Made by a program: the position numbers and the translations under genes. From Deltaproteobacteria bacterium (GTDB lineage Bacteria > UBA10199 > DSSB01), in the NCBI GenBank assembly GCA_024233625.1, contig JACKPJ010000017.1, positions 1 through 21,752 on the forward strand: DNA of 21,752 bases, written 5' to 3'. Positions 7,597 through 14,986 of the stretch are shown piece by piece (position 1 is the stretch's first letter; each line of letters opens with the position of its first letter). The notes below the pieces were generated by a model, which was given only the letters and a program-made list of their open reading frames with translations, was not told the DNA's origin and ran no database searches.

Positions 7597-7899
7597 TTAT
7601 AGACCTCGTTGTTTCCACCATTCATCAGTTTTAAACTCTGGAGGAATCTCATTAGGCTGATTATTAGGGTCGGTAATTCCGAGTTTTTCCAATTCGTCAA
7701 ACCAATTTTCTCGCAAGCTCTGGGGAAGTTTTTTTCCACACCAAGGGCAGAAATCTAAAAGCTGTCTCACCACTTCATCTTCAGATCCTGGGATAGAATA
7801 CTCTCGATATTTCGCATTATATTTGATTTTAACGCGAGGATCCTCGAGAAGCTTGCCCATCTGAGCACAACATGTTGAAATAGTAAGTATAGAGCTCAT
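7597..7899 (-). CDS. DUF6980-type Cys-rich protein, candidate immunity protein
   Basis: 100 residues. The start ATG overlaps the upstream toxin gene's TGA as ATGA, so the two are translationally coupled. The protein has a CC pair (Cys10-Cys11, in CCAQM), KIKYNAKYREYSI, then CPWCGKKLPQSLRENWFDELEKLG (Cys51, Cys54) and an ending with PPEFKTDEWWKQRGL. That succession matches the small family known to me as DUF6980, which probably binds zinc through the two Cys pairs. Its function is not established. Sitting as the second gene of a toxin cistron is the expected place for a cognate immunity protein, so that role is a direct inference from position. It shows no resemblance to the cloacin/colicin E3 immunity family. 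Confidence 0.75.
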   Translation of the reverse strand: MSSILTISTCCAQMGKLLEDPRVKIKYNAKYREYSIPGSEDEVVRQLLDFCPWCGKKLPQSLRENWFDELEKLGITDPNNQPNEIPPEFKTDEWWKQRGL

Positions 7900-8909
7900 A
7901 AATCGATCTTTCTCCCGTTTACTTTATCCTTGATAAACTCACGATTAGTCGGGTCTATTGCTCCTTTGTGATTACCGCTTCTATCAAAAACCTCGATCTC
8001 ATTATGATCATAATCCCACTTGTAGAACTCTTGCTTCTTTCCTGAAAGGCCGTTCGTTTTAATATCTTCACGAAAAGGCTTTAATTCTTTCCATACTGGA
8101 CTCTCCGCTTTGCTGGGATTAACTTTGCGAGGCTCTGACGCTTCGGAGTTTTTTTTGGAAGAGGAAGCATTTTCCCTAGCTCGACTCTGTAAATACTGCT
8201 GCTGAGCTTCGGCATACATTCCAGTATGGCTCACCATCGAAGCAGTTCCGCCTCCTGCAAGGACAGCTCCCGTCGCAAAGGCAGGGGCTGCTACAACCGT
8301 GCAAACTCCTCCGGTACCCACTTCACAAGCACCCGAACCCAGCATCATACCACCACCGCTTGCCATGATTGTCCCATCCACCATCACACCGACAGCGGCT
8401 CCATCACTGCGCCCTTTCCAATAAGTCGACTCCTTCCCCGCATGTTGGCGCTCAATATGAAGACTCTCGGCCAGGGCATCGGCAATCGGTGTCATGGGGT
8501 TTATTCCATCGGCAAAACCAAAAACATAAGTAAGACCTTCTTTGATGTCTTCTTTTCCAGATTCATGTCCAGCTCGATAGTGCGGGCTTTCAATCAGAGG
8601 GGTTTTCACGCCCAAATTAGCGACAGATTGGTCACGAAGCTCATTAAGAGGAATCAGCCCATCCAGGTAGCCACTAGCATACTCTGCTTTTGCACTCAGT
8701 TTATCCCAAGTATCTGGTTCAGTCTTTTGACGCTGCTCAACTTTTGCTAAGTCTTTTTGTGCTAATGAGTGATTTTGAAATTCAGACTCTGCAATACTGG
8801 CATCTTGCTTGGAAACAGGAGAATAATCTTGAACCCCCTGCTTGGGGATTGAATCGACCAAGGAATCTTGTGAGTTACCTTGTACTGAAAATGCACTGGA
8901 TATTGTCAT
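7896..8909 (-). CDS. Polymorphic toxin with C-terminal colicin E3-like 16S rRNase domain
   Basis: 337 residues from ATG 8909, chosen because AGGAG precedes it by 6 bases; an in-frame ATG at 8930 lies upstream of that site. The N-terminal half (no signal peptide) is polar; about 165-232 is a Gly/Ala-rich hydrophobic stretch (GVMVDGTIMASGGGMMLGSG...) of pre-toxin type, then a Ser/Lys/Glu linker. The last about 65 residues match the cytotoxic domain of colicin E3: FYKWDYDHNEIEVFDRSGNHKGAIDP against YEWDSQHGELEGYRASDGQHLGSFDP. The E3 catalytic residues D510, H513 and E517 correspond exactly to Asp299, His302 and Glu306, and a basic GRK near the end may supply R545. Known E3-type domains cleave 16S rRNA in the decoding centre (near A1493) and stop translation. 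The coupled downstream gene is a candidate immunity protein. Delivery is unknown: no TonB-box, translocation or secretion domain was recognised. Confidence 0.82.
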   Translation of the reverse strand: MTISSAFSVQGNSQDSLVDSIPKQGVQDYSPVSKQDASIAESEFQNHSLAQKDLAKVEQRQKTEPDTWDKLSAKAEYASGYLDGLIPLNELRDQSVANLGVKTPLIESPHYRAGHESGKEDIKEGLTYVFGFADGINPMTPIADALAESLHIERQHAGKESTYWKGRSDGAAVGVMVDGTIMASGGGMMLGSGACEVGTGGVCTVVAAPAFATGAVLAGGGTASMVSHTGMYAEAQQQYLQSRARENASSSKKNSEASEPRKVNPSKAESPVWKELKPFREDIKTNGLSGKKQEFYKWDYDHNEIEVFDRSGNHKGAIDPTNREFIKDKVNGRKIDL

Positions 8910-8944
8910 AACTTTCTCCTGAGTACTCATTCAGTAATGCAGTT

Positions 8945-8953
8945 ATTGTACCA
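8945..8953 (-). promoter_or_regulatory. Extended -10 promoter of the E3-like toxin gene
   Basis: On the minus strand TGGTACAAT gives an extended -10 (TG-n-TACAAT) about 36 bases upstream of the toxin ATG. No good -35 is present (TGATAA at about 18 bp is weak), which is usual for extended -10 promoters. The rest of the gap up to the terminator at 9093 (8954-9092) shows nothing else clear. Confidence 0.45.
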
Positions 8954-9092
8954 AAACAGCTTAAAATATTATCATTGGTTTTAAAGGGCTTTTAATAAGC
9001 TATTTTCATAAAGCCATTGTTCTCATCACGAATCGTTCGATTTCCGGCCGGCCATAGTCCAAAAATTGAACGATTAGGATTCTTAATCTTTT

Positions 9093-9134
9093 TAAAAACT
9101 CCACTCTTCATAGGGGGCCAAAAGAAGAGTGGAG
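9093..9134 (-). terminator. Intrinsic terminator of the LamG/beta-helix gene pair
   Basis: Perfect 11-bp arms (CTCCACTCTTC at 9099-9109 and GAAGAGTGGAG at 9124-9134) enclose a 14-base loop. Read on the minus strand the stem is followed directly by TTTTTAAA. It lies 16 bases past the beta-helix gene's stop, as expected for the end of that operon. Confidence 0.88.
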
Positions 9135-9150
9135 ACAAACCTACCTGTCC

Positions 9151-10560
9151 TTATAGGTTAAAACCTTTCTTCTTAGCCAAGCTTCTCAATGAAAAAAAGA
9201 TTCCAAAAAATCCGGCTATTGCTATTAAAAAATATCGATTATTTTTTTGCATCGAAGAACTTAACTCACAGCCACCTGAAGACTCTCCGTCGCCATCACC
9301 GGTCGTGCTAGCTTCGACTTTGCACAAGGCGTCACAGCCATCACCATCGACTTTATTGCCGTCATCGCACTCTTCGTTGCCGCTTTTAACACCGTCACCA
9401 CAGATCGTCTGGAAGGCACCAATGTCACAGCCATCACCTTCTGCACGGGCAAAGCCGCGTTGGTCAAACTCCGGACAGTTCTCTGGATCGCCATTGCTCA
9501 AAGCGCGGCTTCCTGCGAGGAGTGCGTGGGTATCTGTAGGGCCACCGTTGTCTTGTAATGGCCCGATGAGAGGGTCAATGGGAGAATCTGAGGTACCAAT
9601 TTGATCTGTAGATTCAAAATTCTCTAAGAAACAATCAACTCCAATCAAGTTATGGCCTTCCAGCACTAAGTCAAATACACAGTCAGCTTGAGGATCAAAT
9701 GGATCATTTTTATATTGGTTGAGCGCAATAATATTACCCTTAAAAGATACTGGAAGACCAACGTATACTCCTCCCCCTTGACCTTCTCCTTTGTTTAAAA
9801 GTATTGTACTATAACTTACTAAGGATTCTATTGGAGTACCTATAAGCATTCCTCCTCCATTATCATTTGCAAAGTTATTAGAAATAGTGGAGTTATGTAG
9901 TTGAAAATTTCCTTCAAGCATAAAAATACCCCCACCACTACTCATAGATTTATTATTAGCAATGGTAGATTGTTCAATAGTTAGATCGCCATATCCAGAA
10001 TAAACACCTCCACCATTATAGATTCCATTAGTTTCTTGATTGGTATTGTTAAGCACATGACAACGATACAAACTTAAATCGCCCTCTTGATTATAGATAC
10101 CAGCTCCATGCCCAATATCTTCAGGTAAATTACCATCTCTGATGGTTAGATCTTGTAAAATAACCTTGCTCCCCAAAAAAATATGAACCACTCGACCATT
10201 ACCCACACGCTTGAGAATAGTCTTGCGAGCACCTTGACCTTGTAAAGTCATATGATTAGTAATGTCTAAGTCTCCTTCATGATTAGTATCATCACCCATA
10301 GCTCCAGTGATAAGATAAGTACCCTCTTGCAAAACAATAGTATGAGAACCGCCCAAAACATTTGCCTGCGAGATGGCAGCTCGCAAGGTACAGGCCCCTG
10401 TTCCTGCGATTGCACACTCTTCGTCTGCTGTATTTTCATCATCAATATCTTCAAAACTATTCACAGTAAAAGTTGCTGCCAAGGAGAGTGAACTCCATAG
10501 GACAAGACTTAAAGATATGGCCAGTTTTAACATATATTTTTTCCATAGTAGATTTTTCAT
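9151..10560 (-). CDS. Secreted parallel beta-helix protein with CSLREX-like start, DUF4215 module and MYXO-CTERM-like tail
   Basis: 469 residues; ATG at 10560 with GGGAG 5 bases upstream. Signal peptide about 1-29. Residues 30-80 read FTVNSFEDIDDE...CTLRAAISQAN, the start module found on CSLREX-type secreted beta-helix proteins. Residues about 95-340 are parallel beta-helix coils with recurring GGGxY/GGGIF turns and xSTIxxN strands. Residues 387-416 (CGDGVKSGNEECDDGNKVDGDGCDALC) are a complete Myxococcus cysteine-rich repeat (DUF4215). The end is Gly-Gly-Cys431, a membrane helix (about 443-459) and a basic tail (AKKK), the layout of MYXO-CTERM-type sorting signals, where the Cys is processed for surface attachment. 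It is probably displayed on the outer surface; beta-helices of this sort often bind or cut polysaccharide, but no catalytic residues are identifiable. It follows the LamG lipoprotein gene by 40 bp, so the two likely share a transcript. Confidence 0.85.
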   Translation of the reverse strand: MKNLLWKKYMLKLAISLSLVLWSSLSLAATFTVNSFEDIDDENTADEECAIAGTGACTLRAAISQANVLGGSHTIVLQEGTYLITGAMGDDTNHEGDLDITNHMTLQGQGARKTILKRVGNGRVVHIFLGSKVILQDLTIRDGNLPEDIGHGAGIYNQEGDLSLYRCHVLNNTNQETNGIYNGGGVYSGYGDLTIEQSTIANNKSMSSGGGIFMLEGNFQLHNSTISNNFANDNGGGMLIGTPIESLVSYSTILLNKGEGQGGGVYVGLPVSFKGNIIALNQYKNDPFDPQADCVFDLVLEGHNLIGVDCFLENFESTDQIGTSDSPIDPLIGPLQDNGGPTDTHALLAGSRALSNGDPENCPEFDQRGFARAEGDGCDIGAFQTICGDGVKSGNEECDDGNKVDGDGCDALCKVEASTTGDGDGESSGGCELSSSMQKNNRYFLIAIAGFFGIFFSLRSLAKKKGFNL

Positions 10561-10600
10561 AACTGCTCCCTTGTTTTTAACTGTAGCACACTTAAAAGAA

Positions 10601-13411
10601 TTACATACATAATCCTAGACGAGTACAACTCGCCTTAATTTCATCTAAACTTAAGATTCTCTTATAAACAGCTACTTCACTGAGTATCCCTTTAAATTCT
10701 CCTTTATTAGCAACTGTATTATCTAAATAAATCAAGGCATTGACAGCATGTTTATAAAGGCATTTAGTATTTAGACTAAAATTTATAGGGCTAACTTCCT
10801 TCTCTGATATTCCATCTATAAAAAGCTCTGCTTTCTTTGCATTGGCATCATAAATCATCACAACATGATGCCACTCACCTACTGCGTAGGAAGTATCAGA
10901 TATAATATACTGCCAAACCCCCTCTCCAAAACCTTTTTGATCACAGATTTTATTTTTAAGGCCTAAGGTACCTTTAAACTTGTACTTATCACCGTTCTTT
11001 TCAATCCCCAACGCAAATTCGCCATTTTTAGAGAAAATATAGGGGGCATCCTGAGCTGCATCTACTCTCACCAACAACTCCAAAGTCAAAGCATTCGGAG
11101 AAGCATGAATATTGGTATTTGAACTCAGCCCGTATTTATTAGGGCCGTTAAAAACTAGTCCACGATAGTCTTGATCTGTCCAGGAGGGAGCTCCAAAGAG
11201 TTGGGCTGCATAAAAAGGATTACTTATTTCATTAATCATCATGTCATAAGCGACAGACCCTGTGATCTCCTGAGCTAGCATGGAATTATAATCCTTAAAT
11301 TCTCCTAGAGGATACCATAAGACTAAATCTGTGTCTTGACTAAGATAGGAAAGCGTACTTGCTTTTCGAGAGGTAATGACTTCACCCTGTTCGTTAAGTA
11401 ACTCTAATAAGAAATCATAATGGCTACGAGGTGCTAATTGGATAGGGCTAATTTCTGTCCCTGAACCAACAATATCTAATTGTACTTGGCCATTAAAACG
11501 GGGCGTTACGCGCCAATTTTGATTTGCAGGAGCTCCCTGGATTAACCAATGGTGTTCTCCAGGTAAGATACGTTTTAAATTTCCCCCTTTCGAAAGGGAG
11601 CCGGCTAAAGTGACATTTTGTAAGGCAAAGTCTTGTGTAGATTTAAAATCCGCCGTGCGCTTGGCCTCAATCCGCCAATAGCCCGACTTACCTCCACAAA
11701 TTATTTCTTTCTCTCCTTTGCCATTTGCTGTGGTGATATCGGAGTCAGCAACAAAGTTTGTCCCTTCTACGCTAGAATAAAGATAAATCTGATCTTGGGG
11801 ATCACGATTCGTCACTTCCCATTCTAATACGGCAAAGCCCTCTTCTAAGCAAACTCTGGTATCTAAACGATCATTTTTAAGGTTAATGCGGATGTCGGGG
11901 TCATTATTGATATAATAATCCACTTTGCGGATGACTTTTTTAGTAGGGGTTGCAGCTTCAAAGACTAGAGTAATCTTTTTCTCTCCAGGCTCAAAGCTTA
12001 AGTTCTGGGTGGAACTAAATTTATCAGTCAAGGCATCATTGTCTTCAAAAATAGTAGTCAGATCACTGATATTCGCTCCGATGACTTCGATGAGCTTAAA
12101 GCTCTTGAGATCGGGCATGAGATTAGTATCTACGTAAGCTGAAACATTGAGAACGTCCCTAACTTCAGAATTAGGCGTGGGACTCAAGATTTTGATCTCA
12201 CCTTTATTATTGACGGTGACCTCGTGGAGATATTCTCGTGAGTCTCCATGAATATCGACAGCTTTAAATCCAAGTTCAACGACCCCATCAAAGCCTAAAA
12301 CTTCGGTATCGATATTGGCCTCGAAGATATCCGTGGCAGACTGGGTATCGCCAGAATTAGCATTGAAAGCAACTAAGCTATCGATCCCATCCTCATGGCA
12401 GGCTACTGCTAAGGTAGGCACGAGTCCACTGACAGTGGAATATCTCTCCGGACGGATCACCGCTATCTCCGGACCTTTATATTCATCATCCACGGGATCG
12501 ACCTTGCTAAAATTAAGATCATAGCTATATTCACCAGTTCTTCCAATAGAATCGGTCGCCTCGATGACTAAAGTCACTTGGCTATCACCTAGATAGGCAC
12601 GCGTATTAAACTCCGCTATCAGTTTTTGGATGCGGCCATCTGACTCAGGCTGCGGGATGAGCTCCCATTGATGATAACCACAAACTGGATTTTTGGGAGC
12701 GACACGGATGATTTCACTGGCATCGGTGAAGGTCAGTTCAAACTTGATGATATTGACCTGGCCATTGGCGATCTCACCGCTGACTTCTGGCGCGCGGGGG
12801 ATATCATTGGCATCGTTGGGGTTGGAGCCTTCGACCAGTTCGTGATAGTTAGTATAACCGTCAGCGTCTAAATCAAAGTTGGGCAGTCGGCCTAAAGAGA
12901 TATGCCCCGTATAGTTGGGGTCTAAGTCAGACCCTTGGATCATGACTTGCTCTGGAGTGAACTCCACCATGGTCCCGTCTTCGATCAGATCCACCACGAT
13001 GTAAACTGCGGCAAAGGGGATATTGCCAACGTAAAATGTGGCCACATAGGCATAGCGTTCGTTTCTTGGTAGTTCAAAAAGCGGGGATTGCACGCGGCCC
13101 GTCGTCATGTTGATATCGAGAGGTGTGGAATAAGCCTCTTCATCTTTGGAGTTATAGATATGCAGTTCTCCAGTGATTTGATCGCTAGGTAAAAATTTGA
13201 TGAGTTTAAGGGGAAGGTAACTGCCGTCTTGAATGTTTTCTTGGGAAGCCAAATCAGCAGAGCCACCGCAATTGGGAAGGGCCGCAGCCAGAACCAATAA
13301 TAGGCTTAAACTAAGAAGGCTCTTTTTATGTAAACTGGAAAATAAGTTGATACACGCTGCACAAAGATAACGTACGGTTCTAAAGATAAAAGAAAAGGAT
13401 TCACTTTTCAT
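10601..13411 (-). CDS. Large surface lipoprotein with Ca-binding repeat, beta-sandwich domains and C-terminal LamG
   Basis: 936 residues from ATG 13411, which has GGGAGG 8 bases upstream; the frame runs on to 13489 but without a ribosome site. An unusually long (about 28-residue) N-region precedes a hydrophobic signal core and ALPNC-GGS, a non-canonical lipobox (Asn before Cys48). Residues about 180-200 (DLDADGYTNYHELVEGSNPND) form a thrombospondin-3/EF-hand-like calcium-binding repeat. The middle (about 205-690) is several Ig-like beta domains. About 693-936 is a LamG/concanavalin-A-like domain: VLWYPLGE, GLVFNG, LTLELLVRV, GEWHHVVMIYD, AELFIDG, ILSEVAVYKRILSLDEI. Such proteins are outer-membrane or extracellular adhesin-like lipoproteins that bind glycans or other proteins; no enzyme motif is seen. 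It is first gene of a probable two-gene operon with the beta-helix protein. Confidence 0.82.
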   Translation of the reverse strand: MKSESFSFIFRTVRYLCAACINLFSSLHKKSLLSLSLLLVLAAALPNCGGSADLASQENIQDGSYLPLKLIKFLPSDQITGELHIYNSKDEEAYSTPLDINMTTGRVQSPLFELPRNERYAYVATFYVGNIPFAAVYIVVDLIEDGTMVEFTPEQVMIQGSDLDPNYTGHISLGRLPNFDLDADGYTNYHELVEGSNPNDANDIPRAPEVSGEIANGQVNIIKFELTFTDASEIIRVAPKNPVCGYHQWELIPQPESDGRIQKLIAEFNTRAYLGDSQVTLVIEATDSIGRTGEYSYDLNFSKVDPVDDEYKGPEIAVIRPERYSTVSGLVPTLAVACHEDGIDSLVAFNANSGDTQSATDIFEANIDTEVLGFDGVVELGFKAVDIHGDSREYLHEVTVNNKGEIKILSPTPNSEVRDVLNVSAYVDTNLMPDLKSFKLIEVIGANISDLTTIFEDNDALTDKFSSTQNLSFEPGEKKITLVFEAATPTKKVIRKVDYYINNDPDIRINLKNDRLDTRVCLEEGFAVLEWEVTNRDPQDQIYLYSSVEGTNFVADSDITTANGKGEKEIICGGKSGYWRIEAKRTADFKSTQDFALQNVTLAGSLSKGGNLKRILPGEHHWLIQGAPANQNWRVTPRFNGQVQLDIVGSGTEISPIQLAPRSHYDFLLELLNEQGEVITSRKASTLSYLSQDTDLVLWYPLGEFKDYNSMLAQEITGSVAYDMMINEISNPFYAAQLFGAPSWTDQDYRGLVFNGPNKYGLSSNTNIHASPNALTLELLVRVDAAQDAPYIFSKNGEFALGIEKNGDKYKFKGTLGLKNKICDQKGFGEGVWQYIISDTSYAVGEWHHVVMIYDANAKKAELFIDGISEKEVSPINFSLNTKCLYKHAVNALIYLDNTVANKGEFKGILSEVAVYKRILSLDEIKASCTRLGLCM

Positions 13412-13715
13412 AAACACCCTCCCACTCAAGGTTGTGGCAGTTAAAGTTATAGATAGTGAGCTAAGCATGCTAAATTTTAGGCAAAGCAAAGCCCTTAAGT
13501 TAATCTAATTTTTTTCTAACTAACCACTCAAAACAATCAGCACCCGGTTTTACTGAATGGGTTCAGCCTTATTGTTTTTTAAAACTCAAGTCAAGGTTAT
13601 TTTAATCATAAATTTTTTAAACACACACCCTTATAAAATAAGGGTTTAACGCATTATTTGATAGTCTCATGAATTCATTATTGATTATTTAGAGGAGCTA
13701 GTTTCGGTTTAACTC

Positions 13716-13747
13716 TGTAGAGGTTCAGGACAAAAAACCCCATTTTA
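13716..13747 (+). repeat. IS-end-like motif, second location, inside a 9-bp inverted repeat
   Basis: TGTAGAGGTTCAGGACAAAA (13716-13735) matches 6088-6107 with one A/G difference, and the next bases AACCCCATTTTA keep the CATTTTA ending. Both copies have the same orientation, so they are not the two ends of a single inverted-repeat element. The motif starts with TG immediately after GTTTAACTC, whose inverse GAGTTAAAC closes at 13782, giving a 76-bp stem-loop-like unit that could be a small MITE or an IS scar. It ends 6 bases before the 42-bp repeat. Confidence 0.5.
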
Positions 13748-13788
13748 ACGCAAAATGCAAAAAATGTAAGACGGAGTTAAACTCAGTT

Positions 13789-13830
13789 TTTTACTCGATC
13801 GCGGCTTTGCCAAGTTGGCGGTGTATTAGA
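13789..13830 (+). repeat. Right copy of exact 42-bp direct repeat (displaced nuclease 3' end), att-like
   Basis: Identical to 4570-4611, including the nuclease gene's last codons and TAG, but not preceded by any further nuclease sequence. If a segment inserted at the 3' end of the nuclease gene, this would be the displaced original end and 13831 onwards the original downstream DNA. The alternative is that a fragment was copied here by duplication. Confidence 0.9.
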
Positions 13831-13968
13831 TGAAACCATGTTTTTTAAAGCTTTGTTCTATTTTTTTATATGAGCATAACTTTGATTCTTATTGAGTGAC
13901 ATCGAAAAGCAACACATTCGTAGCGTTAGTAATTAAACGGCTTACTTTGTAAATTTTCTCATAGTCAA

Positions 13969-13997
13969 TTCACTCCCTTATCAAAAAAAGTTATAAT
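13969..13997 (+). promoter_or_regulatory. Sigma-70-type promoter of the membrane-anchored unknown gene
   Basis: TTCACT (13969-13974) and a perfect TATAAT (13992-13997) are separated by exactly 17 bases. The predicted start of transcription is near 14004. A palindrome CACTAAA-GA-TTTAGTG (14008-14023) follows at once and abuts the ribosome site GGGAGG, so it could be an operator or a 5'-UTR hairpin that limits translation. Confidence 0.65.
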
Positions 13998-14032
13998 TTG
14001 GTTAAGTCACTAAAGATTTAGTGGGAGGGATT

Positions 14033-14656
14033 ATGCAAGAAGATATCCAAGAACGTATTATTAAAGTTGAGAAGTCCAATAAAATTCTAAAAATATTACT
14101 TTTTCTGTGCCTTATTATTTCACTTAGTGCAAGTGGTTATGGTTTATTTATAAGTTATAGAAACTACTCCAAACTAAAAGAAGATTTAGCCAAAAGAATA
14201 ATCACTAAAGAAATTGTTGTAAGAAATCATATGAAAGATGGAAATATCACTTTAGTTTCTAATATGGGAAATCCCTTCATTAGTTTGTCGGCGCCTAAAT
14301 CAAATAATCAAATCAAGATTAACGCCAGTAATACAGGATCTAATATTGAATTATTGAACAAAGATCCAGAGTATAGAAGAATATTATTATCTAATACAGA
14401 TGAGAAAGTAGAAGTTAGTTTATCTTCAGGTGATTTTTATCAATTTTTCAATATATACAAAGGTTCAAATATGTACTCTATGTCAAATGGATTGAGTGGA
14501 GTTTCTTTAATGAGTCTGACGAAAGTACCTCCTAGCCTATTTTTTTATGACAATAACAACAAAACTAGAATAGATTTAGGCATTCATGATTTCAATGGAA
14601 CACCCAGTTTAATATTTTTCAATGAAAATGAAAGAATTACCAGAAGATATAAATAA
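14033..14656 (+). CDS. Membrane-anchored protein of unknown function with beta-rich repeats
   Basis: 207 residues from ATG 14033, which follows GGGAGG; a GTG at 14021 falls inside the leader palindrome and is unlikely. Residues 1-17 are charged, about 18-42 a membrane helix (ILLFLCLIISLSASGYGLFI), and 43-60 a short charged helix. The rest is beta-strand-like with recurring units of the form 'P-S-L-x-F-x-[DN]-x-N-x-[KR]-x-R', for example PPSLFFYDNNNKTRIDLGI and TPSLIFFNENERITRR. This resembles small bacterial proteins with a membrane anchor followed by 'xLxLYDxxGKxRxxLG' repeats, for which I know no function. Gene and flanks are markedly A/T-rich. It lies just outside the right 42-bp repeat and has its own good promoter. 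It is followed by a small XRE regulator. Confidence 0.7.
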   Translation: MQEDIQERIIKVEKSNKILKILLFLCLIISLSASGYGLFISYRNYSKLKEDLAKRIITKEIVVRNHMKDGNITLVSNMGNPFISLSAPKSNNQIKINASNTGSNIELLNKDPEYRRILLSNTDEKVEVSLSSGDFYQFFNIYKGSNMYSMSNGLSGVSLMSLTKVPPSLFFYDNNNKTRIDLGIHDFNGTPSLIFFNENERITRRYK

Positions 14657-14705
14657 GGAAACAATAACCAAGCTAATAGCTTTATAATTTTAATAAATTT
14701 TTATG

Positions 14706-14711
14706 TATAAT
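14706..14711 (+). promoter_or_regulatory. -10 element upstream of the small XRE regulator
   Basis: A perfect TATAAT preceded by TG (TGTATAAT) lies 18 bases before the regulator's ATG. No matching -35 is evident. Transcription from here would give a leader of about 12 bases that just includes the AGGTGAG ribosome site. Confidence 0.4.
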
Positions 14712-14729
14712 CCGTCCAGGTGAGAAAAG

Positions 14730-14939
14730 ATGAGAATAGGCCGCAAAATTGAAACTTCCAGACGGAAAAAAGGCTGGTCGAGAGAGGCTTTGTCAGTAAA
14801 AACGCGGCGTTGTGTTTCTGCAGCGACAATTAAACGAATTGAAAAAATAAAATCGTATAACATTTCATCTGCTAAGCTGATAGCCTTATGTAAAGCCTTA
14901 GAAATTGATATTGGCGATTTAAATAGTAGAAGGCATTAA
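14730..14939 (+). CDS. Small XRE/Cro-CI family DNA-binding protein
   Basis: 69 residues, essentially one helix-turn-helix domain: IGRKIETSRRKKGWSREALSVKT...VSAATIKRIEK...ISSAKLIALCKALEIDIGDLN. The 'L-x-x-x-x-x-L-E-I-x-x-x-D-L' ending is typical of XRE proteins. The stretch between the two HTH helices (RRCVSAATIKRIEK) has one or two extra residues compared with the usual 'gVsxxtIsrIE'. No sensing or dimerisation domain is attached. It is convergent with the antitoxin-like gene at 14987 and is not obviously paired with a toxin. It may regulate the preceding membrane protein gene or be a remnant of a mobile element; both are guesses. Confidence 0.8.
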   Translation: MRIGRKIETSRRKKGWSREALSVKTRRCVSAATIKRIEKIKSYNISSAKLIALCKALEIDIGDLNSRRH

Positions 14940-14986
14940 GAACGTACATCAAATATTATCCTGACGATAGAACTCATCAAGAAAGT

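Larger units (their letters stand above)
13412..13968. other. Gene-poor junction region with repeats and hairpins
   Basis: About 560 bases without a credible gene. Contents: the LamG gene's ribosome site and upstream region; a hairpin with 8-bp arms ACCCTTAT/ATAAGGGT and a 3-base loop at 13627-13645, without a T-run; a 9-bp inverted repeat GTTTAACTC (13707-13715) / GAGTTAAAC (13774-13782) that encloses an IS-end-like motif; the right copy of the 42-bp direct repeat (13789-13830); and an A/T-rich stretch leading to the next gene's promoter. The collection of repeats marks this as a junction between DNA segments of different origin. Confidence 0.6.

Noticed and set aside
7896..8930. E3-like toxin starting at ATG 8930
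   Set aside because: The AGGAG ribosome site lies inside this extension and serves ATG 8909.
9017..9604. 195-codon plus-strand frame across the terminator and beta-helix gene
   Set aside because: Low-complexity Pro/Ser product caused by the Gly/Asp-rich codons of the opposite strand.
10601..13489. Longer LamG lipoprotein starting at 13489
   Set aside because: The added 26 residues have no ribosome site, whereas ATG 13411 has GGGAGG at good spacing and leads into a lipoprotein signal.
13627..13645. ACCCTTAT/ATAAGGGT hairpin as a terminator
   Set aside because: No T-run follows on either strand and no gene ends next to it.
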